Shown in pieces: positions 53,493-61,810 of a stretch of DNA of 64,000 bases (the first letter of the stretch is position 1; each line of letters begins with the position of its first letter). The stretch covers positions 1-64,000 of the forward strand of contig CAJUPJ010000018.1 of assembly GCA_910588655.1 (NCBI GenBank). Direction: 5' to 3'. This DNA comes from an uncultured Lachnospiraceae bacterium. GTDB lineage: Bacteria; Bacillota; Clostridia; Lachnospirales; Lachnospiraceae. Below the pieces are notes generated by a model. It saw nothing but the letters and a program-made list of their open reading frames with translations. It made no database searches and was not told the origin of the DNA. The position numbers and the translations under genes are program-made.

Positions 53493-54674
53493 ATGTTAAA
53501 AGCAATTATATTTGATATGGACGGGGTTATTATAAATAGTGAGCCAGGCCATGCAGATGCTGCACTATCAGTATTGAGGAAACATAATGCAGATGTAGAT
53601 GTTTCTTATTGCAAGGGCTTTACAGGGAGCTCTACAAAAAGCATGTGTGAAGATGCAGTTAAACGTTTTGGCATAGATAGTACAGCTGAAGAGCTTTTGT
53701 CTGAAATGAACAGGGCTAAAAAGGAAATTATATTAAAAGAAGGATATCCTGTTATAGATGGTATTACAGAACTTGTAAAAAGGCTGTATAAAGCTGGTTA
53801 TAAGCTTGCTGTTGCTTCCTCGTCATCAGCATCAGAGATAGAAGATACTGTCAAGGCATTAAATATTAAAAAGTATTTTGACAAGCTGGTTTCCAGTTCA
53901 AATGTAAAAAGACCAAAACCAGCACCTGATATTTTTGAGCTTGCACTTTCAAAGCTTGGAGTATCTGCCAAAGAAACTATTGTTATAGAGGACTCGGATT
54001 TTGGGATTGAAGCTGCCAAAGCTGCAGGAATAGCATGTGCAGGATATATAAACCCGGATTCAGGGAGACAGTCACTTAAAAAAGCAGATGTATTAATTGA
54101 GAGCTTTGTTAATTTAAGTGTACATTTTTTTGAGTATACATTACAGCGTTCACAGGGGCTTCCTGTTAATATAACATCTACAAAAAGGCTTGTTATACGT
54201 GAACTTGCAGTTTCTGATATAAAAGAAATTTATCCAATTTATACTGACCCGCAGATAAGGAAATACATAGAGAATATAGATGACTATATGGAAAATGAAA
54301 TAGAGAAGCAGAAGGCGTATATACAGAATGTATATTCATTTTACGGCTATGGGCTGTGGGGTGTGTTCAGCAAGACAACAGGCCGCCTTATAGGAAGATG
54401 TGGTATTGAGAACCATATAATAGATGGCAAAGAAGAGATAATGCTTTCATATCTTCTGGACAGCCAGCACTGGGGATATGGTTATGCACTTGAGTGCTGC
54501 AATGCAGTATTAAGATATGCGTATGAGGAACTGGATATCCACAGGATAGTAGCAGTAATAGATACCAGCAATTCACGTTCAATTAATACAGCGCAGAAGC
54601 TTGGCATGAAATGTGAAAAGGAATTTATGCATAATAACCGCAAATCATTTTTATATGCTATTGTGAAGGATTAA
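53493..54674 (+). CDS. HAD-superfamily phosphatase fused to a GNAT acetyltransferase
   Basis: 393 aa. Residues 1-215: HAD hydrolase of the beta-phosphoglucomutase type with FDMDGVII (nucleophile Asp), VASSS, KRPKPAPDIF and IEDSDFGIEAAKAAG. Residues about 225-393: RimJ/RimL-like GNAT (TKRLVIRELAVSDIKEI, then GYGYALECCNAVLRYAYEEL). AAAGGAGG precedes the ATG and the gene stands alone. The fusion suggests a sugar-phosphate or nucleotide pathway with linked dephosphorylation and acetylation; no substrate is visible. Confidence 0.85.
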   Translation: MLKAIIFDMDGVIINSEPGHADAALSVLRKHNADVDVSYCKGFTGSSTKSMCEDAVKRFGIDSTAEELLSEMNRAKKEIILKEGYPVIDGITELVKRLYKAGYKLAVASSSSASEIEDTVKALNIKKYFDKLVSSSNVKRPKPAPDIFELALSKLGVSAKETIVIEDSDFGIEAAKAAGIACAGYINPDSGRQSLKKADVLIESFVNLSVHFFEYTLQRSQGLPVNITSTKRLVIRELAVSDIKEIYPIYTDPQIRKYIENIDDYMENEIEKQKAYIQNVYSFYGYGLWGVFSKTTGRLIGRCGIENHIIDGKEEIMLSYLLDSQHWGYGYALECCNAVLRYAYEELDIHRIVAVIDTSNSRSINTAQKLGMKCEKEFMHNNRKSFLYAIVKD

Positions 54675-54716
54675 AAAATCACCCATAAACAGATATATTG
54701 TTTATGGGTGATTTTT
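54674..54716. terminator. bidirectional terminator
   Basis: AAAAATCACCCATAAACA and TGTTTATGGGTGATTTTT, 18 perfect pairs with a 7-base loop, separate the HAD-GNAT gene from the convergent lgt. Confidence 0.9.
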
Positions 54717-55581
54717 AAATAGCTGTATTTTTTTGTTTTTTAAATGCTTTATATATAAGCAGGACGGCAGCAATAATTACTAATGCACCAGAAAGCATCT
54801 GGGAAACTGCAATGCCTGTCCCCGGGAAAAGAAGCTGGTCTGTCCTTAGCCCTTCTATCCATACCCTGCCTGCACCGTATCCCAGAAGATATATAAGGAA
54901 AAGCTGCCCGTCATATTTTCTATGCCTGGTAAATAAAAGTATTACAGCCAGTACAAATATATTCCATACAGATTCATATAAGAATGTAGGATGTACCTGT
55001 ATATACTTAGTACCATCTACAGTCTGGATATGGCTGTACAATTCATCAGAAATATAAGATTTATTTACATCCTGCATTTTAAGCTGCATTGCAAAAAGGC
55101 TGTCTGTATATCCGCCAAAGGCTTCCCTGTTAAAGTAATTCCCCCACCTGCCTATTATCTGTCCTGTCAGAAGACCTGTACATGCAGTATCAGCCAGCCT
55201 TAAAAAGGGTACTTTCTTTATTCTGGAAAATACAAATGTAGTTATTACACCTGCTATAACCCCGCCATAAATGGCAAGCCCTCCTCCACGGATATTAAAT
55301 ATTTCACCAGGGTTCTGGCTGTAATAATCCCAGCTGAATATAACATAATACAGCCTTGCGCCTATAATTGCAAATACAATGTCCCATAATGCAAGGTCAA
55401 GGTAAAGCTCTTTGTTCTGTCCTGTTCTTTCTGCCTGGCGTGCTGCCACAATATAACCGCATAACATGCCAAGTGATATTATTATTCCATAAAAAGCAAT
55501 AGAAAACCCTCCAATGGAAAAGCTTTTGCCAAGTTTATCTATTTCTATGCCTAAATGTGGAAATCTTATATCTGCTCCCAT
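54715..55581 (-). CDS. lgt: prolipoprotein diacylglyceryl transferase
   Basis: 288 aa, seven-span membrane enzyme that adds diacylglycerol to the lipobox Cys of prolipoproteins. The family motif GRWGNYFNREAFG and HPTFLYES lie in order, with GGLAIYGGVI before them. The ATG at 55581 is preceded by TTGGAGG; a TTG at 55593 is in frame but overlaps that site. The mobile element that starts at about 55.74 kb lies just upstream of the lgt promoter region. Confidence 0.93.
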   Translation of the reverse strand: MGADIRFPHLGIEIDKLGKSFSIGGFSIAFYGIIISLGMLCGYIVAARQAERTGQNKELYLDLALWDIVFAIIGARLYYVIFSWDYYSQNPGEIFNIRGGGLAIYGGVIAGVITTFVFSRIKKVPFLRLADTACTGLLTGQIIGRWGNYFNREAFGGYTDSLFAMQLKMQDVNKSYISDELYSHIQTVDGTKYIQVHPTFLYESVWNIFVLAVILLFTRHRKYDGQLFLIYLLGYGAGRVWIEGLRTDQLLFPGTGIAVSQMLSGALVIIAAVLLIYKAFKKQKNTAI

Positions 55582-55877
55582 ACCAGCCTCCAATACTATA
55601 CATTAAAGCGGAACACTATAAACCGGAATTTCACCATGTCTATACAATTCCGCTCTTTCACATTATGTTGAATTTCTTCTACTTTACCAGTTCAATATAT
55701 ACCATAAAATCCAGTTTGCGTCAAGGGGTTAGGGGTGATGGTAGGGGTTCAAAGCCTGTTTGAGAAACCTTGTAAATTACAGGCGGCGAACCCCTATATA
55801 ATTATCTATTCTCTAATTAGAGTTAAGCGTACTAAAACAAAAAGGATATGGAAAAAGGAAATGGAGGGATTGCAGAC

Positions 55878-56960
55878 ATGGGGAACATGGAACATACGCC
55901 TGTTGTAAAGGAAGTAACAAAACGCCATATGGGAAAGGTGCATGGGAACGCAAAGCGGAATGAAGAAATGGTTATGAACTATCTGAAACTGCTTGCAAGC
56001 GGTATTGTAAAAAAACGCCTGTCACCTGATGAAGCCCATATAATAAGGGAACGAAAGAAACGTCTGGAAAACTGTAACCGATTCTGGTCTATGGAAACTT
56101 ATGAAGCCAGTCATGTAAGAGTGTTACTGCGAACCTTTTTATGTAAGGATAAATTTTGCAGTAATTGTAATCAGGTGAAGAAAATGTTACTGCAAAACCG
56201 TTTCCTGCCCTATATGGAACAATATAAGGATTCTCTGTATCATATGGTGCTGACCGTTCCAGACTGTAACGGCGAGGAATTGAGAGAAACTATTCAGCAT
56301 ATGGCTTACTGCTTTAAAACTCTGGTAACGTATCTAAACGGCAACAAAAAAGTGAAGGGAGTAGACCTGTCACAATATGGCTTTCAAGGCTGTATCCGTT
56401 CCTTAGAAGTCACATACAGAGAAGATGTCTACCACCCTCACTTTCATGTAGCCGTTGTTTTGGGGAACAACGGTATTGGGGAGAAGCATATTGCCAATCA
56501 ATTTTCTGGTACTGGAAACCGCCTGTTTTCTGATTTTGAGTCCATGATTCAGAGAATATGGTGGCTCTTAGTCAATGGGAAGCGGCTTACCTCTGATAAT
56601 ATCTTAGGTGCTGACAATTCTCCCCAGCGGTATAGCTGTATCGTGGATAAATTTCAGCCAGAGGACTACAAGAAACTGTTTGGATATATGACAAAGATGT
56701 ATTCCGAGGATAACAGCCTTATGCGGTACGATAACTTCAAAACCTTATATTATGCCCTCTCACATATCCGCCAGATACAAGGCTATGGCGTATTCTATAA
56801 TGTAAAGGAACTGAACACAGAAGCATATACCGAACAGGAGTACCAGACGTTGGAAAGCTATCTTGTCTGTAAGGAAAAGCCCGTCTGCTCCTATGAGCCG
56901 TTAAGCCGCCTATCTGGCGATGAAAGGTATATCGTGCTGAAAACAAAGCATCGAAAATAA
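55878..56960 (+). CDS. rolling-circle replication initiator protein (Rep_1 family)
   Basis: About 360 aa. A CxxC zinc-like motif (CKDKFCSNC) is followed by the HUH motif HPHFHVAVV near residue 186 and the catalytic Tyr region DYKKLFGYMTKMY. It nicks the double-strand origin and primes replication. GGAGGG precedes ATG 55878. An ATG at 55848 lies in frame with a poor site. Downstream repeats at 56964-57090 may be its binding sites. Confidence 0.85.
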   Translation: MGNMEHTPVVKEVTKRHMGKVHGNAKRNEEMVMNYLKLLASGIVKKRLSPDEAHIIRERKKRLENCNRFWSMETYEASHVRVLLRTFLCKDKFCSNCNQVKKMLLQNRFLPYMEQYKDSLYHMVLTVPDCNGEELRETIQHMAYCFKTLVTYLNGNKKVKGVDLSQYGFQGCIRSLEVTYREDVYHPHFHVAVVLGNNGIGEKHIANQFSGTGNRLFSDFESMIQRIWWLLVNGKRLTSDNILGADNSPQRYSCIVDKFQPEDYKKLFGYMTKMYSEDNSLMRYDNFKTLYYALSHIRQIQGYGVFYNVKELNTEAYTEQEYQTLESYLVCKEKPVCSYEPLSRLSGDERYIVLKTKHRK

Positions 56961-56963
56961 AAT

Positions 56964-57090
56964 TTATTTTAAACTTGAGGTTTTATTTTAAATGAGATTT
57001 ATGGGCGAAAATGGTTTTAAACTTATTTTAAAGTAGACTGGAAACACTGTTTTCGTTCAGATGGATTGATAGGAGTTGAGTTTAAAATAA
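56964..57090. repeat. iteron-like repeats after rep
   Basis: TTATTTTAAA occurs at 56964, 56983 and 57023, and its inverse complement TTTAAAATAA at 57081. This is four copies of one 10-mer in 127 bases of an AT-rich stretch between rep and the next gene. Confidence 0.55.
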
Positions 57091-57114
57091 TTTTGCAGAC
57101 AAGGGGGTTGTATA

Positions 57115-57342
57115 GTGGAACGATATATCACAGATACGATTTACGCTCATACTGTTACGGAAAAGACGGCAGAAATTGAATTAAGGGAAAAACAGCTTTA
57201 TACAAGGCTGTCTGCTCTTATCTCTGGTGAGGAATACCTACAGATTGAAGAAGAATTAAACCGTTTCTATAATGAGCTGGAAAAAGAGGGATTTTATAAG
57301 GGATTCAGCGAGGGAATACGGTTTATGCTGAAATGCTTATAA
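57115..57342 (+). CDS. hypothetical helical protein of the mobile element
   Basis: 75 aa, GTG start after AAGGGGG. Predicted helical with Glu/Lys-rich segments (HTVTEKTAEIELREKQLY, EEELNRFYNELEKEGF). Similar small proteins sit beside Rep genes of integrated elements, and a copy-control or recombination role is possible. No family is recognised. Confidence 0.6.
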   Translation: MERYITDTIYAHTVTEKTAEIELREKQLYTRLSALISGEEYLQIEEELNRFYNELEKEGFYKGFSEGIRFMLKCL

Positions 57343-57648
57343 CGGTATCAGTCACAAGGTTAAAGATTTTAGGCGGTTTGTAAGCGGAATGCGGAATAAA
57401 GCGATATGTGAATCGCTGTAAGAAATCTACCTTGTAAGCGATTGAGGAATGACATTTTAGCTATATGGATTTTCTATCAGCCTTGTAGGACGGAAATAGG
57501 ATTTTTACAAGGCTTGTAAGCGGCTAAGTTACTTTTCGGCGATAGGGAACAGCCTTAAAATTGCGTTCTAAGGCTCATTCGGCGGTAGGTGGAGTTATTC
57601 TCAGTCAAGCGGTTAAAATGCGTTAGCGGTGATTTCTGGTCATTTAAA

Positions 57649-57685
57649 ATGGGGAAGATTCTCTGTGAAAGGGTATCTTCCCCAT
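57649..57685. terminator. hairpin between the hypothetical gene and the Xre gene
   Basis: ATGGGGAAGAT pairs with ATCTTCCCCAT over 11 bases. From 57343 to 57696 no gene is present. TTGTAAGCG occurs three times there (about 57377, 57431, 57508), but I cannot assign it a function. Confidence 0.55.
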
Positions 57686-57696
57686 CACTGTATCAT

Positions 57697-58044
57697 TCAG
57701 AAATTTTCGTCCAGATAGCCAAACATGAGTTTTACCATATTGATTGCCAGGGCTTTTTGTTCCTCTGTCCTACCGTTCATCAGTTGACACCATAGCCGAT
57801 ACTGCCCGTCACTGTCAGAAACGACGGAATCAGACAGCAGATAATCTATGGTAACGCCTAAGCGGTTGGCAACTGCTGCCAGATTCTCTAATGTTAAGCT
57901 GCGTTCCCCACGCTCTATCTGCCCGATATAGGCGGTTGAAAGGTTTACATCCTCTGCCAGTCTTTCCTGTGTCAGATTCAGCTTTAGCCGTTCCTCACGA
58001 ATACGCTTTCCTAATGCCTGTTGCTTCATGCGGTTTTCCTCCAA
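57697..58044 (-). CDS. Xre-family helix-turn-helix regulator
   Basis: 115 aa. HTH_3 domain in residues 10-70 (RIREERLKLNLTQERLAED, STAYIGQIERGERSLTLENL), then a short C-terminal helix bundle. It probably represses the divergent Nmad3 gene. Its own control region includes AGTAT-ATGTAAATG-ATACT at 58052-58070, a likely operator. Confidence 0.82.
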   Translation of the reverse strand: MEENRMKQQALGKRIREERLKLNLTQERLAEDVNLSTAYIGQIERGERSLTLENLAAVANRLGVTIDYLLSDSVVSDSDGQYRLWCQLMNGRTEEQKALAINMVKLMFGYLDENF

Positions 58045-58124
58045 TGCAAATAGTATATGTAAATGATACTAATTGCTTATGTGTTAGATAATCCGCACGT
58101 TGCGTTATTTACATGTGCTGTCAG

Positions 58125-58153
58125 TTGCTTTTTGCTGTGCTATGTGCTAAGAT
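58125..58153 (+). promoter_or_regulatory. promoter of the Nmad3 gene
   Basis: TTGCTT, 17 bases, TAAGAT, ending 25 bases before ATG 58179. Confidence 0.55.
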
Positions 58154-58178
58154 GGTGCTATGTAGGAGGCATGGCATT

Positions 58179-58988
58179 ATGAAAGTGATATTGAGCAGAA
58201 AAGGCATGGATAGTAAATCAGGGGGTATGGCAAACCCTATCTTGCCAGACGATACACTGTTATCACTCCCTATTCCAGATACAACGATAGGAACAGCATA
58301 TAAGGATTTGTATTACAAAGGGCAGAGTTTAGAGGAAATCATCAGTCAGCTACGCCCTAAATTTGATTTTAGCAAAAATCCGACCTGTCATCTTGACCCC
58401 GACATATACGAGGGTATAGAGGGCAGAACGGCAACAGATGATTGGAAACCCGCATTCGGGCAACATGGCGTATCTGCCGTACATCTGGATAAATTGGGCG
58501 TAGGCGTTGGGGATATGTTCTTGTTCTACGGAATGTTCCAAAAAACAATGGTTCAGCCTGATAAAACGCTGTGTTTTGTCCGTAACGCTCCTATTGTCCA
58601 TATCATTTATGGCTATATGAAAGTTGGGGAAATATTGAGGGAGAAACAGGAAATTGAGCGTTATTTCTGGCACCCTCACAGTGTAAATTCTGACCGCCCA
58701 AATAACCGTTTATATCTGCCCGATACATACGGCACATTCCAGTATGATGATTCACTGGTACTTACAAAGAGGGGACAGGACAATCGGCGGCTATGGGCTT
58801 TGCCTGCGTTCTTTGGTAAAGGTGACATATCTATTTCATGGCAAGGCGATAACCGCCCAACGCTAAAGGACGGTTATGCAGAATTAAATTCCGCTTGCAG
58901 AGGACAGGAATTTGTTGTAAGTGCTTCTACGCCGAAACAAGAACGGAATTTATGTGACTGGGTGGACAAATTGATACAGAACCGTTAG
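58179..58988 (+). CDS. Nmad3-domain protein (nucleotide modification associated domain 3)
   Basis: 269 aa. MKVILSRKGMDSKSGG with PILPDDTLLSLPIPD, then CHLDPDI, GVGVGDMFLFYGMF, VHIIYGYMKVGEI and a C-terminal substrate-like pocket are features I associate with the Nmad3 family. That family was defined by its association with DNA base-modification genes. The start at 58179 has AGGAGG upstream. No DNA modification enzyme is adjacent. It is the largest cargo gene of this mobile element and is placed opposite an Xre regulator, so an accessory, perhaps anti-phage, role is possible (inference). Confidence 0.72.
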   Translation: MKVILSRKGMDSKSGGMANPILPDDTLLSLPIPDTTIGTAYKDLYYKGQSLEEIISQLRPKFDFSKNPTCHLDPDIYEGIEGRTATDDWKPAFGQHGVSAVHLDKLGVGVGDMFLFYGMFQKTMVQPDKTLCFVRNAPIVHIIYGYMKVGEILREKQEIERYFWHPHSVNSDRPNNRLYLPDTYGTFQYDDSLVLTKRGQDNRRLWALPAFFGKGDISISWQGDNRPTLKDGYAELNSACRGQEFVVSASTPKQERNLCDWVDKLIQNR

Positions 58989-59054
58989 ACATGGGCACTA
59001 TGTACAGATTCATTCTAAAAAGCATTTATTGACAAAGAAATGAGGGATAATGAC

Positions 59055-59237
59055 ATGGAGAGATTCGTTGAATCAAAAGAAAGATTGCCTTTCACCCAGA
59101 AATCGGCTGAAGAATTAGCCCTTGAAATGAATAAGGCTCTGGAAGATGTGGCAGAAATGACAGTGGAAGAATTGCTTGAAGATGATGCCGAGGGTGGGTA
59201 TTTTGACGATTTAGCGTATTATGAGGAAGATGATTAA
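59055..59237 (+). CDS. small acidic protein of the mobile element
   Basis: 60 aa, strongly acidic C-terminus (EELLEDDAEGGYFDDLAYYEEDD region, given here in part), helical N-terminal half. GAGGGA precedes ATG 59055. Acidic proteins of this size can mimic DNA or be inhibitors, but nothing in this one proves it. Family not recognised. Confidence 0.5.
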   Translation: MERFVESKERLPFTQKSAEELALEMNKALEDVAEMTVEELLEDDAEGGYFDDLAYYEEDD

Positions 59238-59251
59238 ATCGGGGGATAGCT

Positions 59252-59518
59252 ATGGAAATAACGATTGAACAGGTAAAAGAATTTGCGTGGCAGCAGTTGG
59301 ACGCTATGTGGCATGACAACTCTGGAACGGCTACGATTGACATGGTGAGATTTGATTACAAAGGTTATTGTATCGTCAATCCGTGGATGGACGAAAAGAC
59401 GGAGAAAGCCGTAGACCCTTATCGGTATTATGGGAAACAGCGAACGGAGCAGTTTGTCAAAGAAGCTATCAGAACCATTCAGCATAACAGGGAAATTGCA
59501 AAACAACATAGGAAATAA
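59252..59518 (+). CDS. hypothetical protein of the mobile element
   Basis: 88 aa, 14 bases after the acidic ORF, mixed alpha/beta pattern: MEITIEQVKEFAWQQL, then DMVRFDYKGYCIVNPWMDEK and a helical C-terminus. No family is recognised. GGGGG lies upstream. Confidence 0.5.
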   Translation: MEITIEQVKEFAWQQLDAMWHDNSGTATIDMVRFDYKGYCIVNPWMDEKTEKAVDPYRYYGKQRTEQFVKEAIRTIQHNREIAKQHRK

Positions 59519-59522
59519 GAGA

Positions 59523-60431
59523 ATGAAACTTAAATTTATTGCTGTAGCCTTATTGATAACAACACTTCTCTCAGGTTGTGGGAATACTCAGACAACAGAG
59601 ATAATATCATCTGCGGAAAATCAGGTGACAGAAACACCTATCCCAGAAAACAAGGAGATACCTGTACCTGATAACTGGTGGAAAAATAAGTTGTATCAAG
59701 AGCAAACAGCAGGAACAGGAATGTACTTTTGGATAGAGGAAATAGAAAACCGTCTTTATCTGGTGGTAAGCGGCATACCCAACGGTGATTTGTCTATGGA
59801 GTTATGTATTGGAATAATGCCAAATACTATGGATAATTACACCACCTATGACGATAACCACGTTCAGTTTCAAGTAGAGTCAGATACTAACACAATACTT
59901 TTATATAACCCAAATGATGACCAGTGCGTTATTTATACTGATTCTAAGTACGGTGGCTCTCCTATCGTTTCGGGAGTGTATGACCAAGTTTTACAGCATG
60001 AAGCAGAAAAGGAAATGGGACAGAACACAGAACAAGCAGATGTCACACAGGAAGAACAGCCCCAATCTACACAAGAGCCAGAATTGCGTGATAAGTCCCC
60101 CATAGAACAACAGCCTGATGATTTCTATACAGACGGCGATTATACCACCTATGGAAGATACCAGTGCTTTGAAACAGACACTTTTGTAAGTGTGGAAACG
60201 CAAAACGGCTCATTGATATTGTATTTTGAGCCAGAGGCAGAAACCTTTGTCCTTGACAGAAACGGAGCAGACACAGGTTGGGAGTTTATCAACTGGGAAT
60301 TTGAGAACAGAGTATATACATCCGCCGCTATTCAAGACAACGAAATGACCATTTCATCTACAGAGCCTTGGAAATATGACGGCACATATATCCAACTGCC
60401 CGATATGGGTACTGATGGGGAGGTGGAATAA
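59523..60431 (+). CDS. lipoprotein of unknown function
   Basis: 302 aa from ATG 59523. Signal peptide with lipobox LLSGC (KFIAVALLITTLLSGCGN), so it is anchored outside the membrane by Lgt. A Glu/Gln/Thr-rich linker (about 160-205) separates two beta-rich halves, the second with YGRYQCFETDTF and TISSTEPWKYDGTYIQL. No known family. Confidence 0.65.
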   Translation: MKLKFIAVALLITTLLSGCGNTQTTEIISSAENQVTETPIPENKEIPVPDNWWKNKLYQEQTAGTGMYFWIEEIENRLYLVVSGIPNGDLSMELCIGIMPNTMDNYTTYDDNHVQFQVESDTNTILLYNPNDDQCVIYTDSKYGGSPIVSGVYDQVLQHEAEKEMGQNTEQADVTQEEQPQSTQEPELRDKSPIEQQPDDFYTDGDYTTYGRYQCFETDTFVSVETQNGSLILYFEPEAETFVLDRNGADTGWEFINWEFENRVYTSAAIQDNEMTISSTEPWKYDGTYIQLPDMGTDGEVE

Positions 60432-60433
60432 AA

Positions 60434-60712
60434 ATGTCCGTTAGTTTGGAAAATGTGAATCACTTTAACTATGCAACAAAAAGCGGAAAAGTTTTCTGTA
60501 AACGCCAAAACAGGGTACGGAAAATAGCCCCAGAATATAAGGGTTGCGACAAATGTCCTTATTTATTCGGCTCTCTGCAAGGGCAAGGCGTTGAATGCTT
60601 GTGGGAGGATATAAAGCCAGATTCCCCCTGTGGACATTATGTCTATGACCCACAGGAGGAATTTTTAAGGGTGTCAAAGCTCATTGGTAATAAGATTTTG
60701 AAAAAAGAATAG
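60434..60712 (+). CDS. small Cys-rich protein of the mobile element
   Basis: 92 aa, 2 bases after the lipoprotein stop. Cys at CKRQNRV, CDKC, ECLW and PCGH could bind a metal. No family is recognised; a zinc-binding DNA- or protein-interaction role is possible. Confidence 0.5.
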   Translation: MSVSLENVNHFNYATKSGKVFCKRQNRVRKIAPEYKGCDKCPYLFGSLQGQGVECLWEDIKPDSPCGHYVYDPQEEFLRVSKLIGNKILKKE

Positions 60713-60740
60713 AAAGTCATATCCTTATTAAAACAGAGGA

Positions 60741-60772
60741 AACGCCCCAGTTTATTTGCAAACTGGGGCGTT
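60741..60772. terminator. bidirectional terminator
   Basis: AACGCCCCAGTTT and AAACTGGGGCGTT, 13 perfect pairs, separate the Cys-rich gene from the convergent minus-strand gene. Confidence 0.75.
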
Positions 60773-60804
60773 GATAGTTGTTAGGACTATATTTGCATAA
60801 TCTC

Positions 60805-61341
60805 TTAATCCAGAAAATAACGTGGCTCTGCTCCTACTTTTTTCTGAGAAATGCAGAAGTACTTTACCTGTAAAGAAATACCGTTTTTAATAATTCTGTA
60901 TAGTGGTCTTGGAAAATATAATCCATATGGTATTATCCACTCTTCATCATATGCCTTTTGATAAAACTTTGATAATCTGGGAAAATTAGTAGATAGTTCA
61001 TCTTCTTGCGATTGGCTCCAAATTCTCCAACGGTTCTGAAATTGCTTATAGATAAATTCGCTATCTAACAGAAAATTCCCACCCTCTACATATCCTATAA
61101 ATCTTCCGTCCTTATCATCAACGTAGCAATACAATTCTTCGTTCAGTCCATGCGTTCTTTGTGGACCATATACTGGGAAATATACACAGTTTTGTATGAT
61201 ATCTTTAACAGTAGCAATAAATGGTTCTTCTACAGCCCAAACTGAATCAAGAATATTCCCTCTTTTCTTTTGTAATTGCCTTGCAGATTCCTTTTTACTA
61301 TATATTTTGCTGTGAATTGTTGCAATCGTTCTGCTATACAT
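60805..61341 (-). CDS. hypothetical protein overlapping xis
   Basis: 178 aa, no signal peptide. Aromatic-rich with CVYFPVYGPQRTHGLNEELY and YGLYFPRPLYRI as notable stretches. Not a family I know. It overlaps the end of xis by 8 bases, so the two are translated together and share the promoter at 61687-61715. It may be a regulatory partner of excision. Confidence 0.6.
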   Translation of the reverse strand: MYSRTIATIHSKIYSKKESARQLQKKRGNILDSVWAVEEPFIATVKDIIQNCVYFPVYGPQRTHGLNEELYCYVDDKDGRFIGYVEGGNFLLDSEFIYKQFQNRWRIWSQSQEDELSTNFPRLSKFYQKAYDEEWIIPYGLYFPRPLYRIIKNGISLQVKYFCISQKKVGAEPRYFLD

Positions 61342-61558
61342 AAATAGCCCTCCTTTTGATTTTCCTATTATCTTGCATTAGCCATTCATAGAATTTATCC
61401 TTTGGTACCACCATACGCTTATTCAGATAAATTGTCGGAAAATCTGCGGAGTTCATAAGTTCATATGTCTTTCCCTTTGAAATTCCCAAAATCATCTGAA
61501 CATCCTTTGCTTGGAGTATCAGAGGAAGTGAATCCCATGATGTATAATCATCATTCAT
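61334..61558 (-). CDS. excisionase (Xis), helix-turn-helix
   Basis: 74 aa, MerR-like winged helix of the HTH_17/excisionase class: LQAKDVQMILGISKGKTYEL, then YLNKRMVVPKDKFYEWLMQ and a basic tail. It directs the integrase toward excision. AGGAGG precedes the ATG. Confidence 0.8.
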   Translation of the reverse strand: MNDDYTSWDSLPLILQAKDVQMILGISKGKTYELMNSADFPTIYLNKRMVVPKDKFYEWLMQDNRKIKRRAIYV

Positions 61559-61686
61559 ATTTTAATCCTCCTGTTCAATGAAATTACTTGTATTTGGAAA
61601 ATCCAAAGTCTTTATATGGATACTGCTTTACGCAGGTAATTCAATGAATAGTGCTTTTTCACCTCCCCCTTTCATTTTATATCCAC

Positions 61687-61715
61687 ATTATACACCCTAT
61701 CCAAAATGATTGCAA
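61687..61715 (-). promoter_or_regulatory. promoter of xis
   Basis: On the minus strand TTGCAA (61715-61710), 17 bases, TATAAT (61692-61687). Confidence 0.8.
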
Positions 61716-61721
61716 TACTTT

Positions 61722-61750
61722 TTTGCCAAAAAAATATATTTCTTGGCAAA
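61722..61750. promoter_or_regulatory. operator between divergent xis and xre promoters
   Basis: TTTGCCAA and TTGGCAAA form a perfect 8-bp inverted repeat separated by 13 bases. It lies just upstream of both -35 boxes, so one bound regulator could control both directions. Confidence 0.65.
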
Positions 61751-61756
61751 TCATTA

Positions 61757-61785
61757 TTTACTTTTTCGGATTTAAGGTTTATAAT
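61757..61785 (+). promoter_or_regulatory. promoter of the Xre regulator
   Basis: TTTACT (61757-61762), 17 bases, TATAAT (61780-61785), 26 bases before ATG 61811. Confidence 0.75.
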
Positions 61786-61810
61786 AGAGTTGAAAGGAGG
61801 CAAGCGAATT

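Noticed and set aside
54987..55763. Plus-strand open frames across lgt
   Set aside because: Antisense to a well-supported membrane enzyme; codon content follows from lgt itself.
57343..57696. TTGTAAGCG repeats as a possible origin of transfer
   Set aside because: Only three short, irregular copies with no relaxase in the element, so too weak to report as oriT.
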